Positions 9,202-15,845 of a stretch of DNA of 64,000 bases are shown here, piece after piece. This DNA comes from Larkinella sp965227735 (GTDB lineage: Bacteria > Bacteroidota > Bacteroidia > Cytophagales > Spirosomataceae). Location: the NCBI RefSeq assembly GCF_965227735.1, contig NZ_OZ245776.1:4464001-4528000 (forward strand). The letters are read 5' to 3'. Position numbers and translations under genes: made by a program. Every line of letters begins with the position of its first letter. Position 1 is the stretch's first letter. The notes beneath the pieces were generated by a model. The model was not told the DNA's origin and made no database searches. It saw only the letters and a list, made by a program, of their open reading frames with translations.

Positions 9202-10398
9202 CTATGGTGATACTTTTGAAGAATAAGCGTAGTGGTTATTTGGGAAATCAATCCTCAGTAATCCTTTAATAAATGGACGATTACCCATTATTCCGGTGGT
9301 TGGTATCAGAAACACATCATCCTCCCGGTTGGTAATCGGTAAATTTTTACAAGGCAGTAAATAACCGTCTTGCATAAGATTTAAATGCTTCACCCGGTTA
9401 CCTATTCGTATTGAAATGCCTTTGTTGATTCCCCTTATAACGAAAAGTTTTCTACCAATTGGCAACGGCTTCAGTTTCGTTATCGCCTTTTTATTTAATT
9501 CGAATCCATCTGATCCCGAATCATAAAACACGTCCAGTCGTTGGTCGTTTGCCACTTGGATCGCCATCATTGGCATACATAAACCAAATAAGTTTTTCGT
9601 TAGCGAACTGTCAACAACGGATTGATCTATTGTGAGCCGGGTTTGCGGAAAGTTAACAGTATAAGAAATCTGCCGGAGTACATCCAATCCGATTGCGCCG
9701 TCTATATGTCTGAATGGAAATGAGGAATAGCAGTAAACAGGCCAGTTTTCGAGCAGAATATTACCCAATTCAAGGTGTTTAATTGAAGAAATAGCTAGCT
9801 GAGTTGAACCAGTTGCTGTGCTGACAGGGCTATTACTTTCGTGGATTACCAGTCCCAGTTCGGCAGCTAGCTGTCGGCTAATAGCAGTTCTCGAAAAACC
9901 GGTATCTAGCACAAAATTCTTGTGTCGACCTTGAATCAATACGTCCACTACTATCAGGCTTTTGCGTCTGATTGTAAACGGAATGGTGCAACTAGCGGCT
10001 TTAATAGTGAGCATGGGTGATGGTAAAGAGTTGAAAAATAGGGCGTCACCATAGAAGTTGATCTTACTGTTCGTTTTTTGAGAAAGGTCAAGTAAGTTTT
10101 GAAATTGATTCTGGAAGAAGTAGAGAAGCGCTAGTTGAGATTGAGCCGGTTTTGCTAGTGGATTGATGGTGTCAGTGGCGATGGGATACAGCAGGGTTGC
10201 ACTTTGGGCAAACTGATTTACCAATCCCAATTCCAGGGCTTTGAAAAAATTACGCGCTGGCTTATCTACATTTGTGGTATCAAACCAAAACGGTTGGTTG
10301 GATTTGTTGTACCAGTAGGTGGTTGTTTGGGCTTGTAAATTTGAAATAGCCAAAATTAGGGCGAACTGAAGGCAGGTCTTAAAAAGAATAGATGGCAT
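9202..10398 (-). CDS. Exported aspartic protease-like protein (two DxG motifs)
   Basis: 398 aa from ATG at 10398, chosen because it opens a clean signal peptide (MPSILFKTCLQFALILA, cleavage near LQA). Two aspartic-protease signatures lie on one chain: FVLDTGFSRTAI about mid-protein and VFYDSGSDGFEL about 110 residues later, each followed by hydrophobic Gly-containing strands. This is a pepsin/retropepsin-like double arrangement as in the 'aspartyl protease family' proteins of Bacteroidota. The N-terminal 100 residues look helical and may be a TPR-like extension. Substrate unknown; expected in the periplasm. Base composition is visibly AT-richer than its neighbours and it is bracketed by a duplicated gene tail, which suggests recent arrival. 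Confidence 0.75.
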   Translation of the reverse strand: MPSILFKTCLQFALILAISNLQAQTTTYWYNKSNQPFWFDTTNVDKPARNFFKALELGLVNQFAQSATLLYPIATDTINPLAKPAQSQLALLYFFQNQFQNLLDLSQKTNSKINFYGDALFFNSLPSPMLTIKAASCTIPFTIRRKSLIVVDVLIQGRHKNFVLDTGFSRTAISRQLAAELGLVIHESNSPVSTATGSTQLAISSIKHLELGNILLENWPVYCYSSFPFRHIDGAIGLDVLRQISYTVNFPQTRLTIDQSVVDSSLTKNLFGLCMPMMAIQVANDQRLDVFYDSGSDGFELNKKAITKLKPLPIGRKLFVIRGINKGISIRIGNRVKHLNLMQDGYLLPCKNLPITNREDDVFLIPTTGIMGNRPFIKGLLRIDFPNNHYAYSSKVSP

Positions 10399-10482
10399 AA
10401 ACTGATTTGTAATAAGTTTGCACAAACATGTAATGTGCTTGACTTTGAAGCAAAATTTTAAAGCATCGTCAATATCATACCG

Positions 10483-10527
10483 GAGTTGTTCAACCGATTT
10501 GGTGGGAATGGGGTTTTGAGGAAGTGA
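10483..10527 (+). pseudogene. Duplicated 3' tail of the membrane-protein gene at 8714-9178
   Basis: Read on the plus strand this encodes ELFNRFGGNGVLRK and a TGA stop, against ELFSRFGGNGLLRK-stop at 9134-9178. Most base differences are silent or conservative, so the copy descends from a once-functional relative rather than a fresh duplication. Nothing upstream is recognisable as the rest of the gene. Confidence 0.7.
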
Positions 10528-10636
10528 AGGGAGTTTTATAGGAGTAACAGGTTAGAGATACTCCAGTAGGAATCAACTCTCTGGCGTTTGTGCTTTTGCC
10601 GATGCCGGGCGGCCCCGCAACCAAATAAATCGTCAT
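10490..10636 (-). pseudogene. Truncated zeta-toxin-like P-loop kinase (5' fragment)
   Basis: ATG at 10636 overlaps the TGA of the preceding small ORF (ATGA). The first 25 codons read MTIYLVAGPPGIGKSTNARE and onward, a clean Walker A (GPPGIGKST) with the spacing of bacterial zeta-toxin/AAA-33 kinases (about 200-270 aa). After about codon 25 the frame leaves recognisable sequence and stops at 10490, inside the duplicated tail of another gene. More than 80% of the enzyme is missing, so it cannot be active. Family assignment rests on the P-loop and the two-gene layout. Confidence 0.7.
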
Positions 10637-10839
10637 CGAACGACCACAATCTGGCCATTTTTGTACTCCGCGACCGTATGTCCATCTGGACGCTTATAGA
10701 CTAAAGGCTGGTTAATGGAGAAAAGATAATCCCGCGCATTTTGAGCGCACTGCTTTTGCCACTGAATTCGTTCCTTAGGGTTCATCGTGCGCGGATCTTT
10801 GACCATTTTTCCGGTCTGATAGTGAACGTCGTTTGTCAT
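10633..10839 (-). CDS. Small hypothetical protein, probable partner of the broken zeta-like toxin
   Basis: 68 aa from ATG at 10839 (a TTG seven codons upstream is possible but has no support). Hydrophilic, no membrane segment, ending in a short hydrophobic strand (YKNGQIVVVR). Its stop overlaps the start of the P-loop fragment by ATGA, the usual coupling of a small antitoxin-like or accessory gene with a zeta-family toxin. It appears intact although the toxin is lost. The antitoxin role is inference from position only. Confidence 0.55.
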   Translation of the reverse strand: MTNDVHYQTGKMVKDPRTMNPKERIQWQKQCAQNARDYLFSINQPLVYKRPDGHTVAEYKNGQIVVVR

Positions 10840-10928
10840 GGCAGCATTCTTTTTACACAAAAATAACTAACTACGGCTTTTTACCAGTATACTATACACG
10901 ATTGTATCTCGGGAGTGAGGCTCAGTTG

Positions 10929-12200
10929 TCACAAAAACACGGAATAATACCCTTTCTTGCCCTGCACAACGGCACTGAAAATCAACCGCTCATTGCCAAC
11001 CCAGCGCGGTGCAAACTCCTCCGATGGGTTCAGACCCGGCAGCAGCTTGATTTGCCGAACCTGGCCCGTCGTCAGATCCCGAACCCAGAGGCTGTACGAT
11101 TTCGCGAGATGGTCGGTTCGGGAACTCAGGAACGCCAGCATTTTGCCGTTGGGCGAAAACGACGGATGGGTATCGATCCAGCCGGGTTGCGTTTCAAAAT
11201 AACTCAGTTCGCCACGTCCATCGGGCGAATATAACGAAACCGTCGCCCGCCACTGGTCGTTGACGTTGGCGTTGCGGGCGCGGGATACGGCAATAAACTG
11301 GCCATCGGGCGACCAGTCCACGAGGCTTCGCCGGATGTAGTTCGATTCGCGAACGGGCAGGACGGGAGTAAGCGCCGTGGCGGTACCACCCGCCGTCGCT
11401 ATTTTCCACAAGCGGGATTCTTCGTTGGAAACTGTCGTGTACGCCAGCCACTGGCCATCGGGCGACCAGGCTATTGACACAATCCGGGTCGCATCCGCAA
11501 CAGGAAGCGTTCGACTCATTTCAGTCACCAGATCATACACCATGATTCCGTTCTCCGTTCCGGAAGGGTAAGCCAACTGTTTGCCATCCGGCGAAAACAC
11601 GGCTCCCGCACCCTGGCGATTCACGAGTGTTTTAGTGATGGGCTGCTCATTTTGCAGATTGGCAATGTACAACGGAGTGACATATGTACCGGGCGTTTCC
11701 TGAACAAAGGTAGAATAGGTTGATTTCGTGCCATCCGGGGTTACATCGCCCCCGAAGACGTCTTCTAAAAAGCCAAATCCAGGATAGTAAGCCGATTGCG
11801 AAAGAAACGCGGTGCTGGCCATAACCAGATTGGAGTTCACGGGGGGCGCCCCTTCGTTTTTCGAGACAATGCGGGCCACGATTTGCTCGCCCATCTCCGA
11901 AGCTGGAATCCGGATTGATTTTTCGTCAGCGTCGAGGATTCGGTACGTGTGAAACGTTCCTAACTCACTTTTGGCAATCTGAACGGCATATTCCTGGGCT
12001 TCTACGTCGGCAAGATCGGGGCAGGGCGATGTAATGCAAACCACCCGATTGGGTTCCCAACTCAGGTCATAGAAAGCGCCTGATACCACAATCTGCAACA
12101 TGACGGGGCGTACGCGTTTGGTCGGATCGACGGCTTTCTCCTTGCAGGAAAGGAGGATCGTCAGCAGAAGCAGCAAGGGCTGTGAAAGAAAGCGTTTCAT
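10929..12200 (-). CDS. TolB-like WD40/PD40 beta-propeller lipoprotein
   Basis: 423 aa from ATG at 12200, which gives a lipoprotein signal (MKRFLSQPLLLLLTILLSC; lipobox LLSC, Cys19). An Ig/FN3-like N-terminal part contains a Cys pair (VVCITSPCPD). From about residue 170 several PD40 strands repeat: FSPDGKQLAYPSG, WSPDGQWLAYTT, WSPDGQFIAVS, FSPNGKMLAFLSS, the hallmark of TolB-type propellers. No TolB N-terminal domain, so it is not the Tol-Pal protein. Probably anchored in the outer membrane or periplasm, partner unknown. An upstream ATG at 12269 would hide the signal peptide and is rejected. Confidence 0.8.
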   Translation of the reverse strand: MKRFLSQPLLLLLTILLSCKEKAVDPTKRVRPVMLQIVVSGAFYDLSWEPNRVVCITSPCPDLADVEAQEYAVQIAKSELGTFHTYRILDADEKSIRIPASEMGEQIVARIVSKNEGAPPVNSNLVMASTAFLSQSAYYPGFGFLEDVFGGDVTPDGTKSTYSTFVQETPGTYVTPLYIANLQNEQPITKTLVNRQGAGAVFSPDGKQLAYPSGTENGIMVYDLVTEMSRTLPVADATRIVSIAWSPDGQWLAYTTVSNEESRLWKIATAGGTATALTPVLPVRESNYIRRSLVDWSPDGQFIAVSRARNANVNDQWRATVSLYSPDGRGELSYFETQPGWIDTHPSFSPNGKMLAFLSSRTDHLAKSYSLWVRDLTTGQVRQIKLLPGLNPSEEFAPRWVGNERLIFSAVVQGKKGYYSVFL

Positions 12201-12412
12201 CGTAAAACCGGATGCCTGGTTGGTTCGAGTGAAGACCCGGATTGCATCACAAAGGTTGCAAAACGCCATGAAACGTAAAAGACCCGCGACCGGCTGAATT
12301 GGTCAACCGGTCAATCGGGTTTGGTACTCAAACCGGAAAGGAATCGACAAAAGGAAAAGCCGGTTTTTCTGATTTCTAAAAACCGCTCCTACCAGGCTTA
12401 TTCACCACCAAG

Positions 12413-12811
12413 TCAATCTTTCTTCGCAAATTCCTGGTTATCCCGCGTGTTTTTCTGAACGGCGATGGCTCCGAATAAACCGAGCATGAAGGCAAACGCA
12501 TAGAACCCTTTTTCACTCGGCAACAGCGTCGCGTTCCACAGGCCAATGGTCAGCAGCGTAATGGCGAGGAGCGTTGAAAACCAGCAGAGGCCGTAATAAA
12601 TATCCGTCACCGGGTAGCCCTCCAGCCGGTCCCGGACGCTTTTCTGCAACGATACGACGGAGAAAAGGCCCATCATCAGGACGGTAAAGTAGAATCCCTT
12701 TTCGTTTAGGAGCATTTCGGAGCGCCAAAGCCCGATTAGATACCCAATCATGCCGGTGCCGAGTGCAACCCATGACGCGCCGACAAAAGCGGCCGATGTT
12801 TTCTGATTCAT
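12413..12811 (-). CDS. yiaA: YiaA/YiaB-family inner membrane protein
   Basis: 132 aa with four hydrophobic helices arranged as two copies of a two-helix unit. Each unit ends in the conserved pattern EKGFYFTVLMMGLFSVVSLQKSVRD / EKGFYAFAFMLGLFGAIAVQKNTRD, the signature of the yiaA/B two-helix domain. Function is not established in any organism; a membrane-stress role has been suggested for relatives. Monocistronic, with no partner visible. Confidence 0.85.
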   Translation of the reverse strand: MNQKTSAAFVGASWVALGTGMIGYLIGLWRSEMLLNEKGFYFTVLMMGLFSVVSLQKSVRDRLEGYPVTDIYYGLCWFSTLLAITLLTIGLWNATLLPSEKGFYAFAFMLGLFGAIAVQKNTRDNQEFAKKD

Positions 12812-13000
12812 TGTGTTGTTTTCTGTTTGTAGTGTGTAACGCGGTTGTTTCCCGTCGCGCCCGTAAACCGGGTCGACTGGCAGCAGCGGTTACAAAAATA
12901 GCTTCGGAATGAAGCCGTCGGTAGCGCCAGTTTCTAACGAGTTACTTTGAGGCTACAAATGGTGGTTTTCAGGCTTCCGTTGGTAGCTGGAACCAATGAA

Positions 13001-13456
13001 TTACTTACAAACCGCTGTTTGATCAGCAAGCCGTTTCGATAACCGGTCCGACAGTTTTCCGAGGGCGGTGGAGTCTTTCAAAATACCATACCGTTCCACT
13101 TGATGAACCACTCTCCCGGCGGTCACCCTGATGGAAACCGAACCCCGGTCGCAGCACTCCCCCACGGGCGTGGAACGTTCTTTAAGGTAACTTTTCCAGT
13201 CAATTCCCTGAATCAAGTCTCGCCAGTCGGCGGTAGAAACCGGATTTCGGCAGATGACCCCAGGTCGATTGCTCTGCGTTAAGGTATATTCCGTTGGGGT
13301 TACGGCAAGGTTCCAGGTCCATCCAGCAAAACCGAAGTAGGAGGAATATTCAATGCGGGTTATGTTTTCAGGCGCAATCTCCTCCGGTTTCGTACAGGCA
13401 CTGATTGCAGTAAGGAGACTGTAATACAGCAATTTGTGGAGCAATTTGGGGGACAT
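13001..13456 (-). CDS. Hypothetical lipoprotein with paired cysteines
   Basis: 151 aa. The N-terminus MSPKLLHKLLYYSLLTAISAC is a lipoprotein signal with Cys21 as lipid site. The mature part has a Cys at ICRNP, a CC pair (GECCDRG) and a C-terminal Cys, so disulfides are likely once exported. Short beta-strand-like stretches (SVSIRVTAGRVVHQVERYG) resemble small Bacteroidota lipoproteins of unknown role. No family recognised. Confidence 0.65.
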   Translation of the reverse strand: MSPKLLHKLLYYSLLTAISACTKPEEIAPENITRIEYSSYFGFAGWTWNLAVTPTEYTLTQSNRPGVICRNPVSTADWRDLIQGIDWKSYLKERSTPVGECCDRGSVSIRVTAGRVVHQVERYGILKDSTALGKLSDRLSKRLADQTAVCK

Positions 13457-13581
13457 AGTTTTGTGTGTTTAGGAAGGGAGCAGACCGTTTTCTTTTTTCA
13501 TGAGACTCCTGTCGACGGAAAACCGTTGGAATTGGCTTGTGCAATCACAAATATAGTCATTCCAATTTTTGATAAAGGCCG

Positions 13582-14895
13582 CTATAACCCATTCAGAATC
13601 CCCGTTTGCGCCAGCAAAACCAGACCGGTTCGCTCGGCCGCCAGGCCCGGTTCAATTTGGTGGTTGCACACGACTTTTCCATCGACGATCTTCGTTCTGA
13701 AGCAGTTAAGCTGCACTGTGTCGTTGTTTCGATACGTCGCACTGATTTCCGGGAGGTGGGACGAAACCAGGAACAGACTGCCGCGCTGCCGGATGAACGC
13801 ATCGATCACCTGCCGCGAACACGCCAGCGCGTCTTCCGGGTTGGTTCCCCGAAACAGCTCATCGGCGATGACGAAAACCGTCTGGTGATCGGCTATCGCA
13901 TCGGCCACGGCTTTGATGCCCATCAGCTCACTGTAAAAATGACTATGCCCCAATTCCAGGTTATCGCTGAGGTGAATGCTGGTGAATAAACCGTCGAAAA
14001 AGTTAATTTGCAGTGATTGAGCCGGTACTGCCAGACCGAGATGAGCCAGGTAAACAGCAATTCCGCACGCTTTCAGGAAGGTGGTTTTTCCACTCATATT
14101 TCCCCCGGTCACCAAAGAAAGGCAGCCGGGAGCGGTCAGGCTAAAGTCGTTGGTGACAGCCGCATCGAGCAGGGGATGTACCAGCCCGGTAACCTGAAAA
14201 ACCGCCCGTTCAGTCTCGACGAAGCGGGGGTAAACCCAACCGGCGGTTTGTATAAAACGAGCGAGGGTGCAGTACGCATCCAGTTGATACAAAGCGTCGA
14301 ACACAACCCGAACCGCGTCGTTCTTCTGGCGTCTGAGGATAAAGTCGGCTTGTAGAACCGAGACCGCATGATCCGAATCACGCAGAGCGATCCGGATAGC
14401 CGGATCGTCGAAGAAAGTATTCAATGTAGCGAAAACCGTCTGGAGCGAGGCCGGAAGCGGCTTCACCGTACTGAGCCAGTCGATTTTTTCTTCGATGGCC
14501 CGCAAAACAAGCTGGATTGCAGCCGTTCCGCCCCGCAGCCGGTTGAAATCGTGCGGATGAAACCCGGAAAACCACCAGGCTCGCTGTTGCCGTTTCAGCC
14601 AGCCCGTTGCCGAACTCCAGGCCAGGTTGCTGATCAGGTGGTTTTCGGCAGCCAGCACATATGCGTGGGCGACGTCGATGGCAAGTGGTTTTAGATACCG
14701 GGTTACAAACTGGAAAAGCGCCTGCCGCTCCTCAATCTCCTTGAGCGTATTACAGGGCGAAATCAGGAGACGTTGGAGCGCATCCCGTCCTCCATACGTT
14801 CGCGTTTTACCAAAAAGGCCCAGAATGCTCTTATCAGCCGGTTGCTGGGGCAGCAATTGCAGTTCGTGTAACGTGCGCGTAGATGGTTTTTTCAT
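13582..14895 (-). CDS. MutS-like ATPase lacking mismatch-recognition domains
   Basis: 437 aa, about half of MutS. The N-terminal 240 residues correspond to the helical core/lever region (domain III-like). The ABC-type ATPase follows: Walker A GGNMSGKTTFLKA (residues 264-276), the MutS-typical FDGLFTSIHLSDNLELGHSHFYSE signature segment split across residues 299-322, Walker B VFVIADELFRGTNPEDA with Glu346, and the switch-like SSHLPEIS. No mismatch-reading domain I, no Smr nuclease and no obvious membrane anchor. Such proteins are common in Bacteroidota and their DNA substrate is unknown; a recombination or branched-DNA role is plausible. Transcribed alone. Confidence 0.82.
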   Translation of the reverse strand: MKKPSTRTLHELQLLPQQPADKSILGLFGKTRTYGGRDALQRLLISPCNTLKEIEERQALFQFVTRYLKPLAIDVAHAYVLAAENHLISNLAWSSATGWLKRQQRAWWFSGFHPHDFNRLRGGTAAIQLVLRAIEEKIDWLSTVKPLPASLQTVFATLNTFFDDPAIRIALRDSDHAVSVLQADFILRRQKNDAVRVVFDALYQLDAYCTLARFIQTAGWVYPRFVETERAVFQVTGLVHPLLDAAVTNDFSLTAPGCLSLVTGGNMSGKTTFLKACGIAVYLAHLGLAVPAQSLQINFFDGLFTSIHLSDNLELGHSHFYSELMGIKAVADAIADHQTVFVIADELFRGTNPEDALACSRQVIDAFIRQRGSLFLVSSHLPEISATYRNNDTVQLNCFRTKIVDGKVVCNHQIEPGLAAERTGLVLLAQTGILNGL

Positions 14896-14965
14896 GGTTG
14901 GCGGTGTGGCGGCAAACCTACCAAAACCAATCGGCAGTCATTTGTTAAAAAATCACAAAACTACC

Positions 14966-15781
14966 TTAGTCCAGAACCGGTTGTTTCACCTCAATACGAA
15001 GCTGGTGGGTGTTGAATACCTGCGAATTGGGGGCCACACTTTTGGTTAAAAACACACTGCCGCCAATCACGCTGTTTTTACCGATGACGGTTTTGCCGCC
15101 GAGGATTGTTGTGCGGGCATAAATGATGACATTGTCTTCGACCGTGGGGTGGCGTTTGGTTTCGGCTAGTTCTTTGGCTACCTGCAATGCGCCCAGCGTA
15201 ACGCCCTGATAAATAGATACATTATCACCAATGATAGCGGTAGCACCAATCACAATGCCGGTGCTGTGATCGATCATGAAGGGAACACCGATCTGAGCCG
15301 CCGGGTGAATGTCCGTGCCGGTATTGCGGTGGGCGTTTTCACTCAGAATCCGCGGTAAAACGGGAATATTCAATTCCGTCAGCCGGTGGGCAATTCGGTA
15401 AACGGCAATGGCATAAAAGCCGGGATACGAGACAATGACTTCGTGAACACTGGTTGACGCCGGGTCGAATTCATTGATTTTGTTCGCGTCGCGCCGGAGG
15501 TGGTTGTAAATGGTTTCCAGCGACTCATAAAAAGACGCTACCGTCGCTTCAATGTCAAATTTTTCCGGATCCATATAGCTCAATAGAATGTTTTCCAGAT
15601 CGATTTGATTCTTTTTCAAAATACCGATGTAGGTTTCTTTCTTGTGTAGCCGATTGTTGGGAAACAAAAACTCAAGGAGGTTATCGAGCCAGGCAATGGA
15701 ATCCTGAATCTTGGGTGTGGCTTCCCATTCCGCCTTGTGAGTTTGGTGAAGAACATCGATAAATGCATTGACCGTTGACAT
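14966..15781 (-). CDS. Serine O-acetyltransferase (EpsC/CysE-type) of the encapsulin operon
   Basis: 271 aa from ATG at 15781; a longer frame to 15904 overlaps the upstream gene and is rejected. The N-terminal helical domain (to about 140) is followed by a left-handed beta-helix built of hexapeptides (GTDIHPAAQIGVPFMIDHS, VIGATAIIGDNVSIYQGV, VIIYARTTILGGKTVIGKNS), with the active His in MIDHSTG. It makes O-acetylserine from serine and acetyl-CoA, the first step to cysteine. It starts 64 bp after the desulfurase stop on the same strand. In cyanobacterial srp loci a serine acetyltransferase (SrpH) also accompanies SrpI, so this pairing is expected for family 2A encapsulins. No cysteine synthase gene is in the window. 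Confidence 0.88.
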   Translation of the reverse strand: MSTVNAFIDVLHQTHKAEWEATPKIQDSIAWLDNLLEFLFPNNRLHKKETYIGILKKNQIDLENILLSYMDPEKFDIEATVASFYESLETIYNHLRRDANKINEFDPASTSVHEVIVSYPGFYAIAVYRIAHRLTELNIPVLPRILSENAHRNTGTDIHPAAQIGVPFMIDHSTGIVIGATAIIGDNVSIYQGVTLGALQVAKELAETKRHPTVEDNVIIYARTTILGGKTVIGKNSVIGGSVFLTKSVAPNSQVFNTHQLRIEVKQPVLD

Positions 15782-15845
15782 AGCGTGCGATTGGTTGGAA
15801 TGCCTGAAAACTGGCAAGAGGTTTAGCCCTGCCAGCTTCCAGCGT

